From Streptomyces sp. NBC_00287 (GTDB lineage: Bacteria > Actinomycetota > Actinomycetes > Streptomycetales > Streptomycetaceae), in contig NZ_CP108053.1 in assembly GCF_036173105.1 (NCBI RefSeq), positions 7,316,001-7,380,000 of the forward strand: a stretch of 64,000 nucleotides of DNA. Reading direction: 5' to 3'. Position numbers and translations under genes: made by a program. Below the pieces are notes generated by a model that saw only the letters and a list, made by a program, of their open reading frames with translations, had not been told where the DNA came from and ran no database searches. Below, one piece after another: positions 16,729-24,576 of the stretch (position 1 is its first letter; the number at the start of each line of letters is the position of its first letter).

Positions 16729-17667
16729 TTAGAAGTACCCCTCGCGCTTACGGTCTTCCATCGCGGCCTCGGACATCTTGTCGTCGGCGCGGGTCGCACC
16801 CCGCTCGGTGAGCCGGGAGGCGGCGATCTCGGCGATGACGGCGTCCAGCGTGGTCGCGTCCGAGTCGACGGCCCCGGTGCAGGACATGTCGCCGACCGTG
16901 CGGTAGCGGATGAGCCGCTTCTCCACGGTCTCGCCGTCCTTCGGGCCGCCCCACTCGCCCGCCGTCAGCCACATGCCGCTGCGCGCGAACACCTCGCGCT
17001 CGTGCGCGAAGTAGATCTCCGGCAGCTCGATGCCCTCGCGGGCGATGTACTGCCAGACATCCAGCTCGGTCCAGTTGCTGAGCGGGAACACGCGGACGTG
17101 TTCGCCGGGAGCGTGGCGCCCGTTGTAGAGGTTCCACAGCTCGGGCCGCTGGCGGCGCGGGTCCCACTGCGAGAACTCGTCGCGCAGCGAGAACACCCGC
17201 TCCTTGGCGCGCGCCTTCTCCTCGTCCCGGCGTCCGCCGCCGAAGACCGCGTCGAACTTCTCCGCCTGGATCTTCTCCGTCAGCGGCAGCGTCTGCAGCG
17301 GGTTACGGGTGCCGTCGGGGCGCTCCTTGAGCACCCCGCGGTCGATGTAGTCCTGCACGGACGCGACATGCAGCCGCAGGCCGTGCTTGGCCACCGCCTG
17401 GTCCCGGTACTCGAGGACCTCGGGGAAGTTGTGCCCGGTGTCGACATGCAGCAGCGAGAACGGCACCGCCGCCGGCGCGAACGCCTTGAGCGCGAGGTGC
17501 AGCATGACGATGGAGTCCTTGCCGCCGGAGAAGAGAATCACCGGCCGCTCGAACTCGCCCGCCACCTCGCGGAAGATGTGCACCGCCTCGGACTCCAGGG
17601 AGTCCAGGTGGGAGAGGGCGTACGGGGTCTCCGTGCCCTCCTCGATCGAGGAGACGGTCGTCGTCAT
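16729..17667 (-). CDS. cysD: Sulfate adenylyltransferase small subunit
   Basis: A 312-aa PP-loop enzyme. The PP-motif FSGGKDSIVMLHLA lies near residue 46, followed by LLHVDTGHNFPEVLEYRD and the conserved C-terminal segment MSEAAMEDRKREGYF. It catalyses adenylyl transfer to sulfate together with CysN. The ATG at 17667 overlaps the stop of cysC by 4 bases. Length and ends are normal for CysD. Confidence 0.96.
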   Translation of the reverse strand: MTTTVSSIEEGTETPYALSHLDSLESEAVHIFREVAGEFERPVILFSGGKDSIVMLHLALKAFAPAAVPFSLLHVDTGHNFPEVLEYRDQAVAKHGLRLHVASVQDYIDRGVLKERPDGTRNPLQTLPLTEKIQAEKFDAVFGGGRRDEEKARAKERVFSLRDEFSQWDPRRQRPELWNLYNGRHAPGEHVRVFPLSNWTELDVWQYIAREGIELPEIYFAHEREVFARSGMWLTAGEWGGPKDGETVEKRLIRYRTVGDMSCTGAVDSDATTLDAVIAEIAASRLTERGATRADDKMSEAAMEDRKREGYF

Positions 17668-18200
17668 GCCAGGCCCCTTTCGCTGAGCAGGGCGTACACG
17701 GCCGCCGCGGACTCACCGACGGTCTGGTTCTGCGACTCGATGCGCAGGTCGGGCGAGTCGGGCTCCTCGTAGGGGTCGTCGACCCCGGTGAGCCCGGACA
17801 GCTCGCCCGCCGCCTGCTTGGCGTACAGGCCCTTCACATCGCGTACGGAGCACACCTCGACCGGAGTGGCCACGTGGATCTCCAGGTACGCCGCCCCGCT
17901 CTCCTGGTGGCGCTTGCGCACCGCCTCACGGCTGTCGGCGTACGGCGCGATCACCGGCACCAGCGCCTTGACGCCGTTGCGGGCGAGCAGGTCGGCGAGG
18001 AAGCCGATGCGCTGGACGTTGGTGTGCCGGTCCTCGCGGGTGAAGCCGAGGCCCGCGGAGATGAACTCGCGGATCTCGTCGCCGTCGAGCACCTCGACAC
18101 GGTGGCCCTCCTCGCGCAGCCGGCCTGCCAGCTCGTACGCGATGGTGGTCTTGCCGGCACTCGGCAGACCCGTGAGCCAGACGGTGGCTCCGGTCGTCAC
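17664..18200 (-). CDS. cysC: Adenylylsulfate kinase
   Basis: A 178-aa APS kinase. The P-loop is GLPSAGKTT (near residues 9-17), with DGDEIREF, the GFTREDRHTNVQRIGFLA segment and the FLEIHVATP-like YLEIHVATPVEVC. It phosphorylates APS to PAPS. I chose GTG 18200 with CAGGAG eight bases upstream; an ATG at 18254 would add an 18-residue extension that does not look like the family. It starts 35 bases after cysH and overlaps cysD by 4 bases. The downstream reductase looks APS-specific, so PAPS may serve sulfotransferases instead (inference). Confidence 0.93.
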   Translation of the reverse strand: MTTGATVWLTGLPSAGKTTIAYELAGRLREEGHRVEVLDGDEIREFISAGLGFTREDRHTNVQRIGFLADLLARNGVKALVPVIAPYADSREAVRKRHQESGAAYLEIHVATPVEVCSVRDVKGLYAKQAAGELSGLTGVDDPYEEPDSPDLRIESQNQTVGESAAAVYALLSERGLA

Positions 18201-18235
18201 GTGGTTCTCCTGGGGTGAGGGAAACGGGATCGTGG

Positions 18236-18946
18236 TCACAGATGCAGTCCGCACTCGGTCTTGGCGCGGCCCGCCCAGCGGCCGGCCCGCGCGTCCTCCC
18301 CCTCAAGGACGCGGCGGGTGCAGGGGGCGCAGCCGACGGAGGTGTAACCGTCCATCAGCAGCGGGTTGGTGAGGACCCCGTGCTCGGCGACGTAGGCGTC
18401 CACGTCGTCCTGGGTCCACTTGGCGATGGGCGAGATCTTGACCTTCTGCCGCTTCTCGTCCCAGCCGACGACCGGGGTGTTCGCCCGGGTCGGGGACTCG
18501 TCGCGGCGCAGGCCCGTCGCCCACGCCAGATAGCCCTTGAGGCCCTCCTCCAACGGCTGGACCTTGCGCAGCTTGCAGCACAGGTCCGGGTTGCGGTCGT
18601 GCAGCTTGGGGCCGTACTCCGCGTCCTGCTCGGCGACCGTCTGGCGCGGGGTGAGGGTGATGACGTTGACGTCCATCACCGCCTCCACCGCATCACGTGT
18701 ACCAATGGTCTCGGGAAAGTGGTAGCCGGTGTCGAGGAACACCACGTCAACACCGGGCAACGCGCGGGAGGCGAGATGGGCGACCACCGCGTCCTCCATC
18801 GAGGAGGTCACACAGAAGCGCCGGCCGAAGGTGTCCGCCGCCCACTGGAGGATCTCCAGCGCGGAGGCGTCCTCGAGATCGCGGCCCGCCTGCTCGGCGA
18901 GAGCCTTCAAGTCGTCGGTGGTGCGGTCTTCCTGAGTGGTCGTCAT
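18236..18946 (-). CDS. cysH: Phosphoadenylyl/adenylyl-sulfate reductase with iron-sulfur cysteines
   Basis: A 236-aa reductase that makes sulfite from activated sulfate. The cysteine pairs LCCKLRK and GCAPCTR, which hold a [4Fe-4S] cluster in bacterial APS reductases, are both present. The active-site cysteine is in the C-terminal KTECGLHL. This makes APS the likely substrate, not PAPS (family rule). The ATG at 18946 has GGGGGAGACG upstream and overlaps the stop of the small zinc-ribbon gene (ATGA). Confidence 0.94.
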   Translation of the reverse strand: MTTTQEDRTTDDLKALAEQAGRDLEDASALEILQWAADTFGRRFCVTSSMEDAVVAHLASRALPGVDVVFLDTGYHFPETIGTRDAVEAVMDVNVITLTPRQTVAEQDAEYGPKLHDRNPDLCCKLRKVQPLEEGLKGYLAWATGLRRDESPTRANTPVVGWDEKRQKVKISPIAKWTQDDVDAYVAEHGVLTNPLLMDGYTSVGCAPCTRRVLEGEDARAGRWAGRAKTECGLHL

Positions 18947-19122
18947 ATCTCGTCTCCCCCTGCTTCGGTCGGCTGAAGACCCCGGGCCAGCAGCCCGAGG
19001 AACTTCAACTGGAAGGCCCGGTTGCACGCCGCGCATTCCCACGCGCCGTGGCCCTGCTCGCTCGGACGCAAGTCCTCGTCGCCGCAGTAGGGGCAGTAGA
19101 AGGGGGCGGCCCGCTCGCTCAT
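18943..19122 (-). CDS. CysX-like small double-CxxC protein
   Basis: A 59-aa gene that fills the space between sulfite reductase and cysH, overlapping both by 4 bases (ATGA junctions at each end). The protein carries CPYCGDEDL and CAACNRAF, two CxxC knuckles 18 residues apart, which fit a zinc ribbon or rubredoxin-like iron site. Corynebacteria have a small ferredoxin-like gene, cysX, at the same place in fpr2-cysIXHDNYZ, where it is proposed to pass electrons to CysI. By position this is its counterpart, although the cysteine pattern differs from classical ferredoxins. Confidence 0.8.
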   Translation of the reverse strand: MSERAAPFYCPYCGDEDLRPSEQGHGAWECAACNRAFQLKFLGLLARGLQPTEAGGDEI

Positions 19123-20816
19123 GAGAGGGCCTCCTCGGAAGCACGCGCGGCCCAGACGGCGAAGCGCTCGCCGTCCTCGCGCTCGGCCTGGAACCGCTTG
19201 AGGACCCGCTCGACGTAGTCGGGCAGTTCCTCCGACGTCACCTTCAGACCGCGTACCTTGCGGCCGAAGCCGGCCTCCAGGCCGAGCGCGCCGCCCAGGT
19301 GCACCTGGAAGCCCTCGACCTGCCGGCCCTGGTCGTCGAGGACCAGCTGGCCCTTGAGACCGATGTCCGCGACCTGGATACGGGCGCAGGCGTTCGGGCA
19401 GCCGTTGATGTTGATGGTGATCGGCTCGTCGAACTCCGGGATCCGGCGCTCCAGTTCGTCGATCAGGGAGGCGCCGCGCGCCTTGGTCTCGACGATGGCG
19501 AGCTTGCAGTACTCGATGCCGGTGCAGGCCATGGTGCCGCGCCGGAAGGGGGAGGGCTTGACCGTGAGGTCCAGCGCCTCCAGGCCCTCGACGAGCGAGT
19601 CGACCTGGTCCTGCTCGACGTCCAGCACGAGCATCTTCTGCTCGGCGGTGGTGCGCACCCGGCCCGAGCCGTGCGCCTCGGCCAGCTCGGCGATCTTCGT
19701 CAGGGTGGTGCCGTCCACGCGGCCCACGCGCGGGGCGAAGCCGACGTAGAAGCGGCCGTCGTTCTGCGGGTGGACACCCACGTGGTCGCGCCAGCGCTCG
19801 ACGGGCTGGGCCGGAGCCGGGCCGTCGATCAGCTTGCGCTTGAGGTACTCGTTCTCCAGCACCTCACGGAACTTCTCCACGCCCCAGTCGGCGAGCAGGA
19901 ACTTCAGGCGGGCGCGGGTGCGCAGGCGCCGGTAGCCGTAGTCGCGGAAGATCGAGATGACGCCTTCGTAGACGTCGGGGACCTCGTCCAGCGGGACCCA
20001 GGCGCCGAGGCGCTGGCCGATCTTCGGGTTGGTGGACAGACCGCCGCCGACCCAGACGTCGAAGCCGGGGCCGTGGTCGGGGTGGTTGACCCCGACGAAG
20101 GCGATGTCGTTGATCTCGTGCGCCACGTCCAGCAGCGGCGAGCCGGAGATCGCGGACTTGAACTTGCGGGGCAGGTTCGAGAAGTCCTTGTTGCCGATGA
20201 TCCGGCGCTGGATCTCGTCGATCGCCGGGGTGCCGTCGATGATCTCGTCGGAGGCGATACCGGCGACGGGCGAGCCGAGGATCACACGCGGGGTGTCACC
20301 GCAGGCCTCGGTGGTGGACAGGCCGACCGCCTCCAGGCGGTTCCAGATCTCGGGCACGTCCTCGATCCGGATCCAGTGGTACTGGACGTTCTGCCGGTCG
20401 GTGATGTCGGCGGTGCCGCGCGCGAACTCCTGCGAGATCTCGCCGATGACGCGCAGCTGCTCGGTGCTGAGCCGGCCGCCGTCGATGCGGACACGCAGCA
20501 TGAAGTGCTCGTCGTCCAGCTCCTCCGGCTCCAGGATCGCGGTCTTGCCGCCGTCGATCCCGGCCTTGCGCTGGGTGTACAGACCCCACCAGCGCATCCG
20601 GCCGCGCAGGTCGTTGGGGTCGATCGAGTCGAAGCCGCGCTTGGAGTAGATCGTCTCAATGCGTGTCCGCACATTGAGACCGTCGTCGTCCTTCTTGAAC
20701 TGTTCGTTGCCGTTCAGCGGGGTGAAGTGCCCCGCGGCCCACTGGCCCTCGCCGCGGTGACGGCTCGCCTTGCGGCGGACAGGCGCGGCGGCGGGGTTCT
20801 CAGGGGTGGCGGCCAT
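19119..20816 (-). CDS. Ferredoxin-dependent sulfite (nitrite/sulfite) reductase
   Basis: A 565-aa siroheme enzyme. Two ferrodoxin-like half domains and two sulfite-reductase domains repeat in order. The siroheme/[4Fe-4S] ligands are CTGIEYC (C-x5-C) and INGCPNACAR (C-x3-C). The N-terminal part TDRQNVQYHWI is typical of actinobacterial SirA. It reduces sulfite to sulfide with six electrons, and the operon context (cysH, cysC, cysDN, chelatase) favours sulfite over nitrite. ATG 20816 with GAAGGACG upstream is preferred; a longer frame from 20873 starts without support. Confidence 0.94.
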   Translation of the reverse strand: MAATPENPAAAPVRRKASRHRGEGQWAAGHFTPLNGNEQFKKDDDGLNVRTRIETIYSKRGFDSIDPNDLRGRMRWWGLYTQRKAGIDGGKTAILEPEELDDEHFMLRVRIDGGRLSTEQLRVIGEISQEFARGTADITDRQNVQYHWIRIEDVPEIWNRLEAVGLSTTEACGDTPRVILGSPVAGIASDEIIDGTPAIDEIQRRIIGNKDFSNLPRKFKSAISGSPLLDVAHEINDIAFVGVNHPDHGPGFDVWVGGGLSTNPKIGQRLGAWVPLDEVPDVYEGVISIFRDYGYRRLRTRARLKFLLADWGVEKFREVLENEYLKRKLIDGPAPAQPVERWRDHVGVHPQNDGRFYVGFAPRVGRVDGTTLTKIAELAEAHGSGRVRTTAEQKMLVLDVEQDQVDSLVEGLEALDLTVKPSPFRRGTMACTGIEYCKLAIVETKARGASLIDELERRIPEFDEPITININGCPNACARIQVADIGLKGQLVLDDQGRQVEGFQVHLGGALGLEAGFGRKVRGLKVTSEELPDYVERVLKRFQAEREDGERFAVWAARASEEALS

Positions 20817-20942
20817 GGTTCTACGTCCTTCGGGACAGGCGGGAAAGCGGCTCTGGCCTGCGCATGCGCGCACGGCAACGGTGCGCGTCCTTGCGCGGGA
20901 AAGCAGGCAAAGGGGGATGTGTCGGGCGGTGCTGGAGTGCTC

Positions 20943-21026
20943 TCAGCGCGCCGGACAGATGGCGCTGGACATGCGGCCGAGGTCGACGTGCCGCCGACTC
21001 ACCAAGGCAATTCCAGTTCCAGACAT
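20943..21026 (-). CDS. Cysteine-type leader peptide upstream of sulfite reductase
   Basis: A 27-aa reading frame ending 126 bases before the sulfite reductase start. It contains VSRRHVDLGRMSSAICPAR before TGA. The SRRHVDLGR core with a cysteine close to the end is the actinomycete leader peptide family annotated in front of sulfur genes in many Streptomyces. The likely mechanism is attenuation: ribosome stalling at the cysteine codon under cysteine shortage would favour transcription or translation of the cys operon. The mycobacterial cysteine-rich leader peptides work in that way; transfer to this case is inference. No strong ribosome site precedes it, so it may be on a leaderless transcript. 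Confidence 0.8.
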   Translation of the reverse strand: MSGTGIALVSRRHVDLGRMSSAICPAR

Positions 21027-21048
21027 GACGGAAGCGTGGCACGACGAT

Positions 21049-21063
21049 CTGGACACAGTCCAG
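21049..21063. promoter_or_regulatory. 15-bp inverted repeat before the cys leader peptide
   Basis: CTGGAC-ACA-GTCCAG is a perfect palindrome with a 3-base spacer. It lies 22 bases before the leader peptide ATG, in the only space available for the cys promoter. It may be an operator for a sulfur regulator, or part of an RNA hairpin. No clear -10/-35 pair was recognised. Confidence 0.35.
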
Positions 21064-21078
21064 CTTCGTCCGACATGT

Positions 21079-21115
21079 GGACACCCTTGTCCCGAGGAGC
21101 GAGACAAGGGTGTCC
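21079..21115 (-). terminator. Hairpin terminator after the acetyltransferase gene
   Basis: A perfect 13-bp stem (GGACACCCTTGTC pairing with GACAAGGGTGTCC) with an 11-base loop, 36 bases after the acetyltransferase stop. There is no U-tract, as is common for Streptomyces terminators. It separates the acetyltransferase from the cys operon on the same strand. Confidence 0.65.
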
Positions 21116-21151
21116 TTGGTCACATGGCGGAGAAATGCCGCCTTATGCAGG

Positions 21152-21724
21152 TCAAACGGGGTATGCCCCCGGCCACGGGCCCGGAGTGGCCACCTCCGCC
21201 TGCTCCTCGACCTTGGTGTCGAACAGCGTGAAGCCCCGGCGCTGGTAATTGTCCATCGCGTGCTCGCCGTCCAGGCTGCAGGTGTGCAGCCAGACCCGCT
21301 TGGTCCCCGGCAGGCCGGGCCAGCGGTCCGCGAGGTCCCAGGCGCGGGCGGCGCCGTACGAGAGCAGATGGCCGCCGATGCGGCGGCCCCGGAAGGCGGG
21401 GATCAGTCCGAAGTACTCGATCTCCACGACCCCGTCGTCCTGCGGGCTCAGCTCCACATACCCGGCGGGCGTGCCGTGGTCGTAGGCGACCCAGGTCTCC
21501 ACGCCGGGGCGGCCCAGGTGCTCCTGCCACTGGGCGTAGCTCCAGCCCAGCCGGTCGATCCAGCGGATGTCGCCGCCGACGGAGGCGTACAGGAAGCGGC
21601 TGAACTCGGGGGAGGGGACCTCGGAGCGGACGATCCGCACATCCCCCTCGGGGGCGGCGGCCGACAGCAGGTCGGACGGGTCCGTCTGCTCCAGGGACCA
21701 GGTGGTCACGGGGATGTTGGGCAT
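21152..21724 (-). CDS. GNAT-family N-acetyltransferase
   Basis: A 190-aa GNAT enzyme. The acetyl-CoA binding motif A is IEYFGLIPAFRGRRIGGHLL, and motif B contains WLHTCSLDGEHAMDNYQRRGF. The substrate is not predictable; the TCSLDGxxA and NYxRRGF pattern occurs in many small-molecule acetyltransferases. It starts 17 bases after the secreted protein gene stops, so the two may be co-transcribed. A perfect hairpin follows it. Confidence 0.85.
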   Translation of the reverse strand: MPNIPVTTWSLEQTDPSDLLSAAAPEGDVRIVRSEVPSPEFSRFLYASVGGDIRWIDRLGWSYAQWQEHLGRPGVETWVAYDHGTPAGYVELSPQDDGVVEIEYFGLIPAFRGRRIGGHLLSYGAARAWDLADRWPGLPGTKRVWLHTCSLDGEHAMDNYQRRGFTLFDTKVEEQAEVATPGPWPGAYPV

Positions 21725-21741
21725 GTCGCCCAGGGAATCAT

Positions 21742-22899
21742 CTACCCCAGCGATCTGTCGATCGTGTTCAGTGGCAGCGAAAACAGGGTCCGCCCCGACT
21801 GCGACCAGACCTCCCCGGTCTCCTCCCAGTAGGAGAGGGACACCGTCTCCTTGCTCCAGCACAGCCGCGTCTCGTCGGACCCGCAGCGCGTGGCCTCGGC
21901 CCCGCTCGCGCTCTGCCGCCACAGCATGCCGCGCTCCTCGGCCGACTGGGTCAGATACCAGCGGGAGCCGTACGACAGCACTCCGCCGGGCCCGTCCGCC
22001 TTCGTCGCGTACGCCTCGGTCGCGTTTCCGGTGGCGAGCAGCCCGGTGCGGCCCGGGTCCGTACTGAACGCGTACCGCCACAGCCGGTCGTCGCCGCGTG
22101 CCACCAGGCTGTCCGGCGAGGTGCCGCGGTCCAGCGAGAGGCCCACGGGGCGCTGTCCGGCCGTCCGGTACACACCGACGGCCGGCAGGACGAACCGGGA
22201 GCCGTCCGCACCGGTCGCGCGCTGGACGCGGTGCATGTCATAGACGTACAGCCCGTCCCGCGCGGTGACCAGCAGCTTGTCCTGGTACCAGACCATGCCC
22301 GAGACCGCCGAGCGCAGCGCGCGGTAGTCACGGCCGTCGTCGGTCGGGACGGCGAGCCGCACCCAGGTGTAGCGGAGGCGGTCGGTGTCGACGAACGCGA
22401 CCCGGGAGGAGCGGCCGTCGCCGGACCAGGCGGACAGCACCACGCGCTGCTCGCCCCAGCGGCCGTCGTCGTCGGCGTCCCCGGAGGTGGTGAGCGCGCC
22501 GGAGCGCAGGCCGCGGGTGTCGGCGGCGTCCCAGCAGTACGCGCGCGTGGCCGCGGGCGCCACCGGCAGCGCCGCACGCTCGGCGGCCGTGCAGTGGGCC
22601 GAGTCGCGCAGCGTGCGGTCGGCGTCGTCGAGCACCGCGCCGACGCCGACGGGCGCGCCCAGCTTTTCGGCGAGCCGGTCGAGGGACCGCTCGGGCACGA
22701 GCTCCTCGCTCAGCCGCAGGGTGGTCAGCTCGGCGCGGGAGGTCAGGGGCTTCAGCGCCCCGGGATCGTGGTCGACCGTGGCCTGGGAGGCGCTGATCAT
22801 GGTGGCGGCCGCGGTGAGCGCCAGGGCGGTTCCGGCCAGCACTCCACGCAGCGCGCGGCCCCGCTTGCGCCGACGGTGTCTCCCGCGATGCTTCGTCAT
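21742..22899 (-). CDS. Secreted protein of unknown function
   Basis: A 385-aa protein. A basic N-terminus (MTKHRGRHRRRKRGRALRG) is followed by a hydrophobic signal (VLAGTALALTAAATMISASQA). The rest is beta-rich, with repeated W/Y motifs every 50-60 residues (VRLAVPTDDGRDYRALR, DKLLVTARDGLYVYD, DDRLWRYAFSTDP, SRWYLTQSAEERGMLWR) that suggest a beta-propeller. The ATG at 22899 follows GGGAGGACG. No catalytic motif was seen. Confidence 0.75.
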   Translation of the reverse strand: MTKHRGRHRRRKRGRALRGVLAGTALALTAAATMISASQATVDHDPGALKPLTSRAELTTLRLSEELVPERSLDRLAEKLGAPVGVGAVLDDADRTLRDSAHCTAAERAALPVAPAATRAYCWDAADTRGLRSGALTTSGDADDDGRWGEQRVVLSAWSGDGRSSRVAFVDTDRLRYTWVRLAVPTDDGRDYRALRSAVSGMVWYQDKLLVTARDGLYVYDMHRVQRATGADGSRFVLPAVGVYRTAGQRPVGLSLDRGTSPDSLVARGDDRLWRYAFSTDPGRTGLLATGNATEAYATKADGPGGVLSYGSRWYLTQSAEERGMLWRQSASGAEATRCGSDETRLCWSKETVSLSYWEETGEVWSQSGRTLFSLPLNTIDRSLG

Positions 22900-23050
22900 G
22901 ACGTCCTCCCGAGGACGAGCCAACTGCGCCTGTTGATCCGTGCGTTGACCAAGGAGCAGGTGGGGTGGCCCGTAGGGGGATGCTACGGCAGTGGAACGGG
23001 GGTGGGGACGAAGACCTCGCAAATATGCGGAAGATGACACCTTGGGGGCT

Positions 23051-24328
23051 TCAGACCGTACGGCCGTCGGCCACCCCCGGCGCCGTGGAGTGCGGCAACA
23101 GGTCACGCGGGTCCTCGGGGAGCAGCAGCTCGACCTCCACGTCTTCGCAGAAACGATACGGCCGGTGTTCCAGCAAACCTCCCAGATAGCGCCGTACCCG
23201 TGACATCTCGGCCCGGACCGTCACCGTGCGGGCCGCGTCGCCGAACATCTCCTCGGCCAGGCCCGCCGCGCTCAGGCCGTCCCGGTACAGGGCCAGCAGA
23301 TAGAGCAACTCGGCGTGCCGGGGGCTCAGTTCATGGCTCCAGGTGCCCGCCGCTGAGGTCACCGTCATCGACCAGCGGCGCGGCTGCGACAGATCCAGCA
23401 CGATCCGGGTGTCCCCGCGCGGCACCGGCTCGTCGGCGGGCCTGAGCAGCCAGCCGCCCGCCAGCGGCTCCACCGCGCACAGCCCGAGCGGCGGCAGCCA
23501 CCGACGGCCCGCCGCAAGCGACTTGGGCAATGCGATCCGGTTCGTGTACGGCATCCCCGTCACCGCCGCGCACCAGCCGTCCCGGTCCACCACCAGCGCC
23601 CGCCCGGCGAGCCGGGACAGCACCGGCGCCGCCACCGCGCGCAGCCGCTCCAGCGAGCTCAGATGCAACTCCCGCAGCCGCGCCTCGGCGAGCTTGGCGA
23701 CCGTGTCCACCCAGGCCAGGGTGGCCGGATGCATCGTCTCCAGCGGTCCGCTGACGTCCACCACGCCGATCAGCCGGCCGTCCCGCGGATCCGTGATGGG
23801 GGCGCCGGCGCAGGTCCAGGTGGCGTGTGTGCGCACGAAGTGCTCGGCGGCGAAGACCTGCACCGGCCGACGCACGACGGCCGGGGTGCCCACGCCGTTG
23901 GTGCCGACGATGTCCTCCCGCCAGTCCGCGCCGAGTTCGAAGCCGAGCCCGTCGGCCTTGCGCAGCACCGGTGCGCTGCCCTCCCGCCACAGCACCCGGC
24001 CGTCCTCGTCGGCGACGACCATGATGTGGTGGGCGATGTCCGCAACCGACAGCAGGCCCTCGCGCAGCACCGGCAGCACATGCCGCAGCGCACTGGTCTC
24101 CCGGCGCCGCTGCACCTCCTCGCGGGTCAGCAGCCCGGACCGGAAGTCATGGTCGGGATCGACCCCGCTGCGCAGCATCCGGCCCCAGGACTGCTCGATC
24201 ACCGGCCGCGGCGCGACGGGCGCGCGCTGTCCGGAGAGCGTGGCCTTGCGCACGTCGTTCAGCACCCGCGCGGCGCGCGCCGCGTCGACGGCGGCCAGCT
24301 GCGTCACGTCCATCGGTGACAGCGCCAC
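23051..24328 (-). CDS. GAF-domain transcriptional regulator with C-terminal winged-helix-like domain
   Basis: A 425-aa regulator. An AcoR-like N-terminus (VIEQSWGRMLRSGVDPD) leads into a GAF sensor (LLSVADIAHHIMVVADEDG to GVVDVSGPLETMHP). The C-terminal domain starts at HELSPRHAELLYLLALYRDG and goes on with VTVRAEMSRVRRYLGGLLE, a winged-helix form used for DNA binding. There is no AAA+ domain, so it is not a sigma-54 activator. The GTG at 24328 stands 4 bases after GGAGG; ATG 24313 lacks a ribosome site. The ligand is unknown. Confidence 0.82.
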   Translation of the reverse strand: MALSPMDVTQLAAVDAARAARVLNDVRKATLSGQRAPVAPRPVIEQSWGRMLRSGVDPDHDFRSGLLTREEVQRRRETSALRHVLPVLREGLLSVADIAHHIMVVADEDGRVLWREGSAPVLRKADGLGFELGADWREDIVGTNGVGTPAVVRRPVQVFAAEHFVRTHATWTCAGAPITDPRDGRLIGVVDVSGPLETMHPATLAWVDTVAKLAEARLRELHLSSLERLRAVAAPVLSRLAGRALVVDRDGWCAAVTGMPYTNRIALPKSLAAGRRWLPPLGLCAVEPLAGGWLLRPADEPVPRGDTRIVLDLSQPRRWSMTVTSAAGTWSHELSPRHAELLYLLALYRDGLSAAGLAEEMFGDAARTVTVRAEMSRVRRYLGGLLEHRPYRFCEDVEVELLLPEDPRDLLPHSTAPGVADGRTV

Positions 24329-24576
24329 TGGTCCTCCCCGGGTATGTGCCGATTCCTGACCGGTCGTCTCATAGTGACGCCCATCCTCGGCGGAGGGACA
24401 CAGTCCGTCCACAGGGGCCGACAAGTTGCAACCCCTTGCAACCCTGGTGGTCCGGCTTGGCCTGATTGAAACTTGAGCAACGCCGTCCCGAGCGGCGTTC
24501 GTGGCCTCGAACGGGCCAGTGCGGGGGTGGTGCCGTGTCGGCGCAGCACCACCCTCGCCATCCGGTGCGTTGGCGG

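Noticed and set aside
20817..20942. SAM or cobalamin riboswitch before sulfite reductase
   Set aside because: No conserved box or pairing pattern of these classes seen; the leader peptide explains the space better.
24329..24576. Small gene between the GAF regulator and AidB-like gene
   Set aside because: Short frames have poor codon bias and no ribosome site; nothing supported.
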